A DNA stretch of 64,000 bases from Chryseobacterium hagamense (GCF_007991455.1 NZ_BJYJ01000009.1:62001-126000), one strand, 5' to 3'; counted from the stretch's first letter, positions 8,946 to 17,350 are shown. Numbers and translations: made by a program. The notes: a model not told the origin generated them from the sequence alone.

Positions 8946-9533
8946 TTAGCCTCTATCTTTCAGAAACTCCAGAAACAAATCCAGTGCCTGCTTTCTGTGG
9001 CTGATCTTATTTTTATCCTGAGGATCCATTTCAGCGAAGGTCATACCGTAGCCTTCGGGAACGAAAATCGGGTCGTAGCCGAAACCTTTGAAGCCTTTAT
9101 TTTCCTTCAACAGGTTGCCGTGAACCCTTCCGTCGAAATATTGCGCCCCGTTTTCATCATAGTAGCATAAAACGGTAATAAAATAGGCTTTCCGGTTTTC
9201 GATCCCTTCCATTTCATACAATACCTTTTCAATATTTCTGGCAAAATCGTGATCACCGGCGTACCGTGCGGAAAAGATTCCGGGCCTACCGTCCAGGGAT
9301 TCCACCACCAGTCCGCTGTCGTCCCCAAGGCTTGGAATACCGGTCTTTTCAAAACAGTATCTGGCCTTGATCAGTGCATTGGCATTAAAGGAATCTCCGT
9401 CTTCTACGATTTCCTCATGGATATCGTAATCCGTAAGGCTTTTAACAACAAACTTATCGCCCAGGATCTGCTGGATCTCTTCTTTTTTATGGATATTGTG
9501 TGTGGCAACCAGTAATTCCATCTCCGTTTTCAT
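8946..9533 (-). CDS. rdgB: RdgB/HAM1 family non-canonical purine NTP pyrophosphatase
   Basis: 195-residue enzyme that hydrolyses dITP, ITP and XTP to the monophosphates, keeping deaminated purines out of DNA and RNA. The substrate-binding signature ATHNIHKKEEI is at the N-terminus, LGDDSGLVVESLDGRPGIFSARYAG at about 68-92 carries the catalytic Asp pair, and FGYDPIFVPEGYGMTFAEM with KNKISHRKQAL forms the conserved C-terminal half. Length is normal for the family. Upstream of rnz by about 110 bp on the same strand. No clear terminator lies between them, so partial read-through into rnz is possible. A second in-frame Met (residue 3 or 5) could be used. Confidence 0.95.
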   Translation of the reverse strand: MKTEMELLVATHNIHKKEEIQQILGDKFVVKSLTDYDIHEEIVEDGDSFNANALIKARYCFEKTGIPSLGDDSGLVVESLDGRPGIFSARYAGDHDFARNIEKVLYEMEGIENRKAYFITVLCYYDENGAQYFDGRVHGNLLKENKGFKGFGYDPIFVPEGYGMTFAEMDPQDKNKISHRKQALDLFLEFLKDRG

Positions 9534-9635
9534 TTTAATTTATATTTTATTTAACACAAAATGCATCCGTAATTTTCGCAGGGAACACGAAGATCGCCGG
9601 TGAAACAGGAAGCAAAAAATTTAATAATACCGGAT

Positions 9636-10463
9636 CTATAATTCAGAATAATGAACTTTATACTTTTTCATAAAAAGATAAAAGAATAAAGAAAAAAGGA
9701 TCACTCCCATTCCCAGGATCATCCATTCCGGTATTTTAAAAGCCTCTGCAAAGCTTTCGCTTTTGGTATAGGTAATCAGCAAGGTCGAACATAGGTTGTT
9801 GAAACCATGCAGCAGCATCGGCAGCAGCAGGGATTTTGTCTTGTAATAGACCAGCCCCAGAATACAGCCCAGCAACACTGCTCCTACCAGCTGCCACGGA
9901 TTTCCATGCACCAGGCCGAAAATAACCGAAGCGGAAACGATAGCTTTCCAGGGTTCTACCCCTTTGTTCATCAATCCTTTCTGAATAATTCCCCGGAAAA
10001 TAATTTCTTCGAAAATCGGGGCGCAGATTACTGCTGTAATCATCATGACTATCGGATCATCGGTGAGTTTTTCCATCAGCTGGGTAAAAAATTCATAGTA
10101 TTTCCCGAAAAACGGTCCCGTGGTTGGAATCTGCGAGGTGATGAATTCCGCAATGAACATCATCCCCGTCATCATAGGAAAAATCAGAAGGTACGTATAG
10201 AAGTTGGTCGGCGAAAAGTTGAAATTCAGCTTTTTCCCGGTGGTCCTGCGCACAATAAAAAAATCAAAGAAAGCTATAGCGGTAACAAATCCTGCTGCAT
10301 TGGCCAGCATAAAAAACCAATCTTTGTACTGAAGGTTTTCTTTAAAGGTAAACATCCAGAAGACATTAAAGAAAGAGGTAGCCATGGTGCCGAGAAATAA
10401 TCCCGCCAATAGCACCAGCCCTCCGATCCATGTAAAGGTATACTTCGGATATTTATTTTCCAT
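9636..10463 (-). CDS. CPBP family intramembrane glutamic endopeptidase
   Basis: 275-residue membrane protein with about eight hydrophobic segments. The CPBP (Abi/CAAX-protease-like) active-site motifs are in order: EEIIFRG at about residue 150, VHGNPW at about 185, and LLHGFNNL at about 215, supplying the catalytic Glu pair and His residues. Members cleave within the membrane or act in bacteriocin immunity or protein processing; the substrate here is unknown. It stands alone, divergent from the MFS transporter at 10621, with 157 bp between the two starts. No terminator hairpin is evident after its stop. Confidence 0.85.
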   Translation of the reverse strand: MENKYPKYTFTWIGGLVLLAGLFLGTMATSFFNVFWMFTFKENLQYKDWFFMLANAAGFVTAIAFFDFFIVRRTTGKKLNFNFSPTNFYTYLLIFPMMTGMMFIAEFITSQIPTTGPFFGKYYEFFTQLMEKLTDDPIVMMITAVICAPIFEEIIFRGIIQKGLMNKGVEPWKAIVSASVIFGLVHGNPWQLVGAVLLGCILGLVYYKTKSLLLPMLLHGFNNLCSTLLITYTKSESFAEAFKIPEWMILGMGVILFSLFFYLFMKKYKVHYSEL

Positions 10464-10620
10464 AGGGTATCAATGATTTTAAATTCAAACAAAGATAAAT
10501 CAAATTATGGGAAAAGAGAATTCCGGCAAAGGAATTGCCTGTAAAACCTGATATATTTTATGGTCCCTCATCATGGGATCTGTTTTTGTATCGAGTAACT
10601 TTGCCTTTTAATTTTTCAAC

Positions 10621-11808
10621 ATGGATAAAACAATGAAGCGGCCGGAGAATGTTAATGTATCCTTGCTTACGTATGTCTCTTTTACTTTCTTAGGATATTT
10701 TATCATAGGGCTCTCACTGTCCGTCCTTCCGATTTTCATTAATAAAAGCCTGGGATTCAGCTTAGTGGTAGCCGGCTTGGTCATCAGCCTTCAGTATGTT
10801 TCCACCTTTTTTCTTAGAGCCTACTCGGGAAAAATGATCGACGGTAAAGGTCCGAAACCCGCCGTCCTGTACAGCATGCTGGGATTTTCCCTCACCGGGA
10901 TTTTCCTGATCATGGCCTATTATTTTAAAGCTTCGCCATCTCTCAGTCTGATATTCCTGATCATTACGCGCCTGCTTACCGGCTGTGCGGAAGGATTGGT
11001 CGGTGCAAGTCCCATCAACTGGGCTATAATGGCGGTTGGTGAAGAACATACGGCCAAAATCATTTCCTACAACGGCGTAGCTTCTTACGGAGCTCTGGCG
11101 ATCGGCGCCTCTCTGGGCATCCTCATCGAGCATGATTTCAGCCTGTACGGTATCGGCATGCTTTCCATTATGATGGGAACTGCGGGCTTTTTGTATGCGC
11201 GAACCAAAAGGAATGTAACCAATCCCAATACGCAGGAAGGACAATCTTTCTGGAAGGTATTAAGAAAAGTGGCTCCCTTCGGTGCGTGCCTGGCATTGGG
11301 CGGTCTGGGTTTTGCCAGCATATCGACCTTCATTACACTGTATTACAATTATTTCCACTGGAACAACGGCGCTCTGTGCCTGAGCGTTTTCGGCGGTCTG
11401 TTTGTTATCGGAAGACTGGTATTCAGCAATGTGATTAAAAATTACGGCGGAATCAGGGTAGCGATGGTCTGCCTTCTGGTGGAAACTACCGGTCTTCTGA
11501 TTATTGCTTTCGGAAACAATCCTGAAATCGCTTTGGTAGGAGCCGGCGTTACGGGCCTTGGCTTTTCACTGATCTTCCCTGCGCTGGGGGTGGTGGCCAT
11601 CAAAAGCGTTCCTGCTTCCAACCAGGGTTCTGCTTTAGCGGGATACGGACTGTTCATCGATCTTTCACTGGGTGTTGCCGGACCGCTCATCGGCGGTGTG
11701 GCGGATGTGTATGGAATGGCGTATATCTTCCCGTTCAGTGCCGGAATGGTTTTTATCGGGCTGGGACTGGCGTATCTGCTGAAAAGGAAATCGGATTTGC
11801 AGATTTAA
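10621..11808 (+). CDS. MFS transporter
   Basis: 395-residue inner-membrane major facilitator with about twelve hydrophobic helices. The loop between helices 2 and 3 reads SGKMIDGKGPKP, a variant of the MFS signature G-x-x-x-D-R-x-G-R-R, and helix 4 carries RLLTGCAEGLVGAS. The order of segments and length resemble the sugar-efflux/arabinose-efflux-like (YfcJ/YhhS) group, but the substrate cannot be read from sequence. The start ATG at 10621 is followed by a second possible Met four codons later. A -7-like TAACTTTG lies at 10596-10603 without a clear -33 partner. The stop is followed directly by repeat-rich intergenic DNA. Confidence 0.85.
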   Translation: MDKTMKRPENVNVSLLTYVSFTFLGYFIIGLSLSVLPIFINKSLGFSLVVAGLVISLQYVSTFFLRAYSGKMIDGKGPKPAVLYSMLGFSLTGIFLIMAYYFKASPSLSLIFLIITRLLTGCAEGLVGASPINWAIMAVGEEHTAKIISYNGVASYGALAIGASLGILIEHDFSLYGIGMLSIMMGTAGFLYARTKRNVTNPNTQEGQSFWKVLRKVAPFGACLALGGLGFASISTFITLYYNYFHWNNGALCLSVFGGLFVIGRLVFSNVIKNYGGIRVAMVCLLVETTGLLIIAFGNNPEIALVGAGVTGLGFSLIFPALGVVAIKSVPASNQGSALAGYGLFIDLSLGVAGPLIGGVADVYGMAYIFPFSAGMVFIGLGLAYLLKRKSDLQI

Positions 11809-11910
11809 ACAGAAATCTATGAATGGCTGGAAGGGGGAAGATGGAGGCTGGAAGTTTTTCCCGCAACATAAGAATTCAGAGTCCGGAAAATATGATAGCT
11901 TAAAATATTT

Positions 11911-12232
11911 TAACGTGAACCCGAAGAAGAAGAAGATGGATTAACAGGCTGGAAGATGGAAGCGGGATGCCGGAAGGTTATCCCGTCAAAACAGGATCAA
12001 AGGTTTTATTCATCAAACTGAATATTTGGTCGTACAGCTTCATTTACCATGGTCTTAAAGTCCCGGAAGGACGGCTTAGTACAGGACAGGACAAAATCCT
12101 GTCAGTAGAGTTAACCGTTTATTTGTCCTGCCAGAAGCAATCTGTTAAAAATCATGACCGATTGAACCTTAATTTTATTTTTAAATCAATTAAAACAACT
12201 AATATAAATCAGATATAGGCGAATTCATATTA
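11911..12232. repeat. MITE-like dispersed element, copy C (diverged)
   Basis: Begins TAACGTGAAC and ends AATTCATATTA, an imperfect version of the 11-bp terminal inverted repeat seen intact at 41056-41427. Internal landmarks shared with the other copies are GGCTGGAAGATGGAAG, GATGCCGGAAG, AAAGTCC(C/T)GGAAGGAC, and the hairpin GACAGGA-CAAAA-TCCTGTC at 12085-12103. A further fragment with GGCTGGAAG lies just upstream (11823-11860). An 83-codon open frame inside it is not conserved in the other copies, so I do not call a gene. Confidence 0.75.
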
Positions 12233-12410
12233 TTTTAAAGCAAACAAATGAACCACAAATAATACGAATGGTTTCACGGATATACCCGATTATTTATCGT
12301 GAAATTTTTGAAAGTCTTCGTGCCATTCGTGTTTAATTAAAAAACTAAAGTTCGGAATCCATTTTCAGGATTCGACAAAATTCACGATTTTTGCAACTTC
12401 AAAATACGAT

Positions 12411-14006
12411 ATGTCAGACTTAATCAAAGAAATAGAGAAAAGGAAAACCTTCGGGATCATCTCCCACCCCGATGCCGGGAAGACCACTCTAACGGAAAAG
12501 CTGCTGCTTTTCGGGGGTGCGATCCAGGAAGCGGGTGCGGTAAAATCCAACAAGATAAAAAAAGGAGCCACCTCCGACTTTATGGAAATCGAAAGGCAGA
12601 GAGGGATCTCGGTAGCGACTTCCGTACTGGCTTTTGAATACAGAGACCACAAGATCAACATCCTGGATACGCCGGGTCACAAGGATTTTGCAGAAGATAC
12701 TTACCGGACATTAACGGCCGTAGATTCCGTCATCGTCGTGATTGACGTGGCGAAAGGGGTTGAGGAACAGACGGAAAAGCTGGTGAAGGTATGCCGGATG
12801 CGGAATATTCCGATGTTGGTGTTCATCAATAAGCTGGACCGTGAAGGTAAAGATGCCTTCGATCTTCTTGATGAAGTGGAACAGAAACTGGGACTGACGG
12901 TTTGCCCGCTCTCCTTGCCGATTGGTATGGGAAGCGATTTCCAGGGAATCTACAACATCTGGGAAAACAACATCCAGTTGTTTCTGGAAGAGAAGAAGCA
13001 GAAGGTAGGTGAAGCGATTAAGTTTGACGACATCAATGATGCTTCGATCGATGAGGTGATCGGTGAAAAAGCAGCCACTACCCTGAGGGAAGAACTGGAC
13101 CTGGTACAATCGGTTTACCCGGAATTCAACCGGGAAGATTATATGAAAGGGGACCTGCAGCCGGTTTTCTTCGGTTCGGCGTTAAATAATTTCGGGGTCC
13201 GCGAATTGCTGGATGCCTTTATTGATATTGCCCCGATGCCGCAGCCGAAGGAAAGCGATACCCGCCTGGTGAAGCCTGAAGAGGAAACGTTTACGGGATT
13301 TGTTTTCAAAATCCACGCCAACATGGATCCGAAGCACAGGGACCGTCTGGCTTTCGTAAAGATTGTTTCCGGAACGTTTAAAAGAAATGAAAATTACCTT
13401 TTGGTAAGAGAAGGCAAGAAGATGAAATTTTCTTCGCCGAATGCTTTCTTTGCCGATAAAAAAGAAGTGGTGGACGAAAGTTTCCCGGGAGACATCGTGG
13501 GTCTTCACGATACCGGAAGCTTCAGGATCGGCGATACCTTAACCGGTGGTGAAAAGCTGAGTTTCAAAGGGATTCCGAGCTTCTCTCCGGAACATTTCAG
13601 GTATATTAATAATAACGATCCGCTTAAAGCGAAACAGCTGGCCAAAGGGATCGATCAGCTGATGGATGAAGGAGTTGCCCAGTTGTTTACCCTGGAAATG
13701 AACGGCCGTAAGATCATCGGAACGGTAGGTGCGCTTCAGTACGAAGTGATCCAGTACCGTCTGGAACATGAATACGGAGCAAAATGTACCTACGAACCGC
13801 TTTCCATGCACAAAGCCTGCTGGGTGGAAGCCGATGAAAAATCTGAGGAGTTTAAGGAATTTGCGAGGTTAAAGCAACGGTTTTTGGCAAGAGATAAATA
13901 CAACCAACTGGTTTTCTTAGCCGATTCTTCATTCACGATCCACATGACGCAGGAGAAATTCCCGAATGTGAAGCTGCATTTTATTAGTGAGTTTCAGAAT
14001 GCTTAA
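12411..14006 (+). CDS. prfC: Peptide chain release factor 3
   Basis: 531-residue translational GTPase that recycles RF1/RF2 from the ribosome after termination. G1 is SHPDAGKTTLTEKLLL at about residues 19-34, the G2 region is QRGISVATSV, G3 is DTPGHKDFAEDTYR at about 85, G4 is NKLDREG at about 141, and the domain II/III parts follow (FTGFVFKIHANMDPKHRDRLAF, SFKGIPSFSPEHF). FAEDTYRTLTAVD is characteristic of RF3 and separates it from EF-G. Length equals the bacterial norm. It is preceded by about 600 bp without genes and followed by a strong shared terminator. Confidence 0.95.
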   Translation: MSDLIKEIEKRKTFGIISHPDAGKTTLTEKLLLFGGAIQEAGAVKSNKIKKGATSDFMEIERQRGISVATSVLAFEYRDHKINILDTPGHKDFAEDTYRTLTAVDSVIVVIDVAKGVEEQTEKLVKVCRMRNIPMLVFINKLDREGKDAFDLLDEVEQKLGLTVCPLSLPIGMGSDFQGIYNIWENNIQLFLEEKKQKVGEAIKFDDINDASIDEVIGEKAATTLREELDLVQSVYPEFNREDYMKGDLQPVFFGSALNNFGVRELLDAFIDIAPMPQPKESDTRLVKPEEETFTGFVFKIHANMDPKHRDRLAFVKIVSGTFKRNENYLLVREGKKMKFSSPNAFFADKKEVVDESFPGDIVGLHDTGSFRIGDTLTGGEKLSFKGIPSFSPEHFRYINNNDPLKAKQLAKGIDQLMDEGVAQLFTLEMNGRKIIGTVGALQYEVIQYRLEHEYGAKCTYEPLSMHKACWVEADEKSEEFKEFARLKQRFLARDKYNQLVFLADSSFTIHMTQEKFPNVKLHFISEFQNA

Positions 14007-14008
14007 TT

Positions 14009-14046
14009 AATTTAGAGACCGTTTGCTTTTGAACGGTCTCTAAATT
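14009..14046. terminator. Bidirectional terminator between prfC and the GLPGLI gene
   Basis: AATTTAGAGACCGTT, 8-base loop, AACGGTCTCTAAATT: a 15-bp perfect stem between two convergent genes (stops at 14006 and 14054). Confidence 0.85.
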
Positions 14047-14053
14047 AAATTTA

Positions 14054-14821
14054 TTATTCTAAAGAGTTATTATATTTTCTTTTGTTTTCTTCAACCATTT
14101 TCCGGTATTCAGGATTATTAACTTTTCCCTGATACGGATCATTTACATACTCTTCTCTTTTTAATAAATATTGATCTTTTGTAACTGTTATTCCTTTCTT
14201 CTGTTCTATCGGCAAACTTTTTTTATTGACGGAGATCAACTCAAAATTTATATAATTATTTATTTCATTAAGTTTTAAAATAAGACCAGGGAGACCTCTA
14301 AATTTATAAGGGCCATCGCTGATAGGAATATCATAAGTAAACCATGCTACAAATTTCTTTCCTCCCGCTTCAACAATTGCCTTATAGCATTTATAACCAC
14401 CAATAGTAGAAATACTATTATTATTGATTTTCCAATTAAGTTTGTCAGGGCTTTCGTATGTATAATAATTTTTTCCTAAATAATTTGATATATAAGTTTT
14501 AATTTCATCTTTATATACGTTATGTTTCACCTTAGATCTTGGAAGAGCACCTGGATCTAAAACATTTCCTGTTTTCATGGCATCTTCCAGCTTTTTTCCA
14601 AAACCATCAACAGCTTCCTTATAATTTTCACTATAATAAATAGATTTCTTTCCGTTAGTAAGCAATACCATCGGCTCATATATTGATGATGATCTGTTTA
14701 AAGTATCCTGCACAAAAATGTAATTATATTTTACCTCAATTTCAGAAGAATCTTTTTTAACTTGACTCCTTGCATAATTTATACAAATAAATGAAAGGAA
14801 AATTCTTAAAAGCAGTTTCAT
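14054..14821 (-). CDS. GLPGLI family secreted protein
   Basis: 255-residue exported protein of the Bacteroidetes GLPGLI family (function unknown). An N-terminal signal peptide (MKLLLRIFLSFICINYARS) is followed by VKYNYIFVQDT and, at about residues 160-190, AWFTYDIPISDGPYKFRGLPGLILKL, which contains the family-naming motif. Length is normal. Base composition is visibly more AT-rich than the neighbours on the left (poly-A codons, AAA/AAT bias), as it is for the next two genes, which suggests an acquired islet. Members occur often near T9SS or TonB-dependent functions, but no such partner is next to it here. Confidence 0.85.
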   Translation of the reverse strand: MKLLLRIFLSFICINYARSQVKKDSSEIEVKYNYIFVQDTLNRSSSIYEPMVLLTNGKKSIYYSENYKEAVDGFGKKLEDAMKTGNVLDPGALPRSKVKHNVYKDEIKTYISNYLGKNYYTYESPDKLNWKINNNSISTIGGYKCYKAIVEAGGKKFVAWFTYDIPISDGPYKFRGLPGLILKLNEINNYINFELISVNKKSLPIEQKKGITVTKDQYLLKREEYVNDPYQGKVNNPEYRKMVEENKRKYNNSLE

Positions 14822-14843
14822 AAATATTTAAAATATATCATTA

Positions 14844-14872
14844 AATAGGCTGTCTTTTTAAACAGCCTATTA
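14844..14872 (-). terminator. Hairpin after the small Cys-containing secreted protein gene
   Basis: AAATAGGCTGT / ACAGCCTATT stem between the genes at 14054 and 14880. The T run is stronger on the plus strand, so its use as a minus-strand terminator is moderate. Confidence 0.55.
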
Positions 14873-14879
14873 TTTTTTG

Positions 14880-15149
14880 TTAAGTCATCGGATTTTCATA
14901 GCTTGAATGTCCACAATCCTGATTGTTATACATTTCCCATTCATTATAAAGACAATCTATAGAATCAAACTGGTCATCAAAAATTGTCTGATAAGTTGTT
15001 CCACATACAGTCTTGATGGTAATTCTGTATTGTTTAAAAACAAAATCTTTTTTAATTTGTTCATTAGAATGGGAACTACATAAAGCAATTTCCTTAGCAG
15101 AAATAATTCCAGCAATCATAAATGCTGAAAACAATAATAATTTTTTCAT
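14880..15149 (-). CDS. Small secreted four-cysteine protein, function unknown
   Basis: 89 residues. An N-terminal signal peptide (MKKLLLFSAFMIAGIISA) is followed by a short mature region with four cysteines (in ALCSS, TVCGT, IDCLY, QDCGH), which suggests two disulfides in the periplasm or outside the cell. I recognise no family. The gene sits in the AT-rich islet, upstream of the GLPGLI gene and divergent from a broken XRE-type regulator. A minus-strand TATATTTG box at 15177-15184 is a plausible -7 element. The palindrome at 15216-15236 lies about 30 bp further upstream and could control it. Confidence 0.65.
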   Translation of the reverse strand: MKKLLLFSAFMIAGIISAKEIALCSSHSNEQIKKDFVFKQYRITIKTVCGTTYQTIFDDQFDSIDCLYNEWEMYNNQDCGHSSYENPMT

Positions 15150-15215
15150 TGTATTTATTTTTAATGTTAAACATTACAAATATAGCTGTCTGTCCAGTAA
15201 ATTAATATACAATTA

Positions 15216-15236
15216 GTTCTACAAATTTTGTGGAAC
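15216..15236. promoter_or_regulatory. Palindromic operator between the Cys protein and the XRE regulator
   Basis: GTTCTACAAA-T-TTTGTGGAAC, a 21-bp dyad with one mismatched pair (T/G at arm position 5). It lies in the divergent intergenic region and overlaps the place where the -33 element of the regulator promoter would be, so the regulator is its likely ligand. Confidence 0.6.
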
Positions 15237-15253
15237 TTTTCGTACATATTTAT

Positions 15254-15261
15254 TACTTTTG
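15254..15261 (+). promoter_or_regulatory. -7 box of the XRE regulator promoter
   Basis: TACTTTTG matches TAnnTTTG. TTTG at 227-230 of the same kilobase (15227-15230) is 23 bp upstream, slightly longer than the usual spacer. The regulator start at 15278 is 16 bp downstream. Confidence 0.5.
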
Positions 15262-15277
15262 ACGAAAATTAACAAAT

Positions 15278-15615
15278 ATGAGCGTAGGATCTACTATTAG
15301 AAAACTGAGAACACGTCAGAATAAATCTCAACAAGAAATTGCTGATCTACTTAATATTGACAGGAAACTTATGTCAATTGGGAAAATGATCAAAATGATA
15401 TAAAATCAGAATACATTCCAAAACTCGCCTCTATTTTTAAAGTTGAAATAAAAGATCTGTTCCATGATTCGGATCACAAAATTGAAATTATTCAAAATAA
15501 TCACAACGAAGGTAAAGAAACATCTATCTTAAATGGTGCAATCCTTATTATTACTGACAAAAATAGCGTTGAGGACTTGGTGAGTGTTATTAAAAATAAA
15601 CTTGAAAATAATTAA
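15278..15615 (+). pseudogene. XRE/Cro-CI family HTH regulator, one-base frameshift
   Basis: The ATG at 15278 opens MSVGSTIRKLRTRQNKSQQE and the start of an HTH (IADLLNIDRK), but the frame stops after about 41 codons. Adding one base in the A run at 15365-15367 restores a continuous 112-residue reading: RKTYVNWENDQNDIKSEYIP, then KLASIFKVEIKDLF and a C-terminal tail ending SVIKNKLENN, stop at 15615. The restored product is a typical XRE repressor: a Cro/CI HTH of about 60 residues followed by a short dimerisation-type tail. Either the gene is inactivated by loss of one A from AAAA, or this is a homopolymer sequencing error. A palindromic operator and a promoter lie immediately upstream. Confidence 0.8.
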
Positions 15616-15629
15616 ATGATTATTTTATT

Positions 15630-15660
15630 AAATCCGCAGGAGTTTATCTGCGGATTTTTT
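15630..15660 (+). terminator. Terminator of the XRE regulator
   Basis: AAATCCGCAG, 8-base loop, CTGCGGATTTTTT. Confidence 0.85.
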
Positions 15661-15663
15661 CTT

Positions 15664-15939
15664 TTAATGTCATTTCTCAAAGATATCATCTCTAAGCACT
15701 TCAGCCTCATGGATAGATATTCAGTGAAAATTTTCGATTTCTGAAAAGAAGAATAACGAAATCAGATTCCAGATAAGATTTGGTGGATGTATTTTTCAAA
15801 AAATTTTGTAAAAGGATTATCTTATATTTTACAAAACATTAAAAATCAATCCTTTATCAATTTACATAAGCAAAACAACTCCTGTACAATCATTACAACC
15901 GTCCCGCTCCTAATTTTACTTCATCGAAAAATTAATGTT
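15664..15939. other. Intergenic stretch before the DUF4349 gene
   Basis: AT-rich and without a clear promoter box. The reading frame of the following gene is open upstream to 15787, but its signal peptide begins only at 15940, so I treat this stretch as leader and intergenic DNA. Confidence 0.5.
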
Positions 15940-16872
15940 ATGAAAAAATTCATTTTACTCGTTGCGGTATCCGGTACGTTCATTATGTGTAAAAAAGGAG
16001 AAACCGCAGCTTCCAATATGGAAAACACCATTCATTCGGCAGACAGCACCGTTTCGGCAGCTTCTGAACAATTGGACAAAGTAAGTGATCAGGCACATGC
16101 GGCCCTGGATTCTGCCGGTGTCAGGATCAGAGATTTTGAAAATGCCAAAAATGAGGTAAGGGATAAAATCGAGAACACTTCAAAAATGGTAGACTCCCTG
16201 TCGGATAAGATTTCCCATGTGGCTCTGGAATCCAAATCGGAAAAGAAAGATTCCGCTGCAAAAAATCAGAAGATCGTAGTGAATGTTCCAGCACCAAAAG
16301 TAATCCGGGAAACCAAAGTGGTGTACAAAAAACAGCAGGAAAAGGAAAATGCTGAACAGACGGTCTCGAAAAACAGAATGGTAAAAACAGGGACGCTCGA
16401 GCTCTATGTAAACAATGCTGAAACGGCAAAAGAAATTGTAAAGGAAGAAGTAGCCCAATACGAAGGATTCATTAGGAGCGAAAATATTTCGGTAAGCAGC
16501 GATGATAAAAAAATGGCTTATCTGAAAGTACGGGTCCCGCTCCAGAAATTCGATGACCTGATGAGCGATCTGAGCTATAACTTAGGCGACGTTGAAAACA
16601 AAAGCATTGAGGTGACCGGACAGGAAGTTGCGGAAAACACCCTCTGCGATATTGATATTACACTGTATGGAAAAGAGGAAAATCATGGAGTACGGAAAGA
16701 GCCGGAAACCTTCGGTGAAAAATCCTTCGCGGCCGTTTCTTCAGGCTGGAATGTGATCACGTCCATTTTCCTGTTTATCCTTCCGCTCTGGCCTCTGCTT
16801 TTACTGGGCGGAGCCGGCTATTATTTTTATAAGAAAAGAGGTAAAAGCACAAACCGTCATGATCCTCATTAA
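15940..16872 (+). CDS. DUF4349 domain protein, probable lipoprotein
   Basis: 310 residues from the ATG at 15940, chosen because MKKFILLVAVSGTFIMCKKG is a signal sequence with a possible (loose) lipobox Cys; the frame is open further upstream but encodes no signal. Residues about 25-110 form a charged, probably helical coiled-coil region (STVSAASEQLDKVSDQAH, DKIENTSKMVDSLSDKI). About 145-245 is the DUF4349 domain (MVKTGTLELYVNNAETAKEI, GFIRSENIS, LKVRVPLQKFDDLMSDLS, GDVENKSIEVTGQEV). The C-terminus has a membrane helix (VITSIFLFILPLWPLLLLGG) and a short basic tail. The function is unknown; such proteins sit in the envelope. The canonical family also uses an N-terminal lipid or TM anchor plus C-terminal TM. 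Confidence 0.8.
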   Translation: MKKFILLVAVSGTFIMCKKGETAASNMENTIHSADSTVSAASEQLDKVSDQAHAALDSAGVRIRDFENAKNEVRDKIENTSKMVDSLSDKISHVALESKSEKKDSAAKNQKIVVNVPAPKVIRETKVVYKKQQEKENAEQTVSKNRMVKTGTLELYVNNAETAKEIVKEEVAQYEGFIRSENISVSSDDKKMAYLKVRVPLQKFDDLMSDLSYNLGDVENKSIEVTGQEVAENTLCDIDITLYGKEENHGVRKEPETFGEKSFAAVSSGWNVITSIFLFILPLWPLLLLGGAGYYFYKKRGKSTNRHDPH

Positions 16873-16975
16873 CCCGATTTGTCGGCGGGAAGCGGGAAGT
16901 TTTGGCTGTTTCTGAACGGAAATGCCTGTTTCCACTGATATTATCTTAAAGTTTTAAATAAAAATTCTATTATTT

Positions 16976-17350
16976 TAACGTGAATTCGAGGTACAAGCCG
17001 TAAATAAAGGCTGGAAGATGGAAGCTGGATGCCGGAAGTTTCTCTTGTCAGGCATAGGATCAAAGGTCCTGATCATCAAACTGAATAGGGTATCGCTTTT
17101 ATCAGAGGAGTTATTATTCAATCCTGAATAACCGGCCTTTTTTTTCAATCATGGACGGATTTCTCTTGTTTTTAAAGTCCTGAAAGGACAGCTTGGTACA
17201 GGATAGGATAAAATCCTATCAGAAGCATAAACCGTGTATTTGTTCCGGCAAAATGAGTATTATTTAAAATCCCGACTGAATCACTCTCATTTTTATTTTT
17301 GAATTAAATAATCGGCTGAATATGATGTGGATACAGTCAGATTCATGTTA
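16976..17350. repeat. MITE-like dispersed element, copy B
   Basis: 375-bp copy beginning TAACGTGAATT and ending GATTCATGTTA. It matches 41056-41427 over its whole length with few differences (GGCTGGAAGATGGAAGCTGG, GATGCCGGAAGTTTCTCTT, TTATTCAATCCTGAATAA, AAAGTCCTGAAAGGAC, CAGAAGCATAAACCGTGTAT). A perfect hairpin GATAGGA-TAAAA-TCCTATC is at 17202-17220. TTATTTTAA occurs at both ends (16970-16978 and 17348-17356), but this AT-rich match is weak evidence for a target-site duplication. Confidence 0.85.

Noticed and set aside
11967..12218. 83-codon frame inside repeat copy C
   Set aside because: Not preserved in copies A and B of the same element, so it is not a coding part of it.
15787..15939. 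N-terminal extension of the DUF4349 protein
   Set aside because: Precedes a complete signal peptide starting at 15940, so it is unlikely to be translated.
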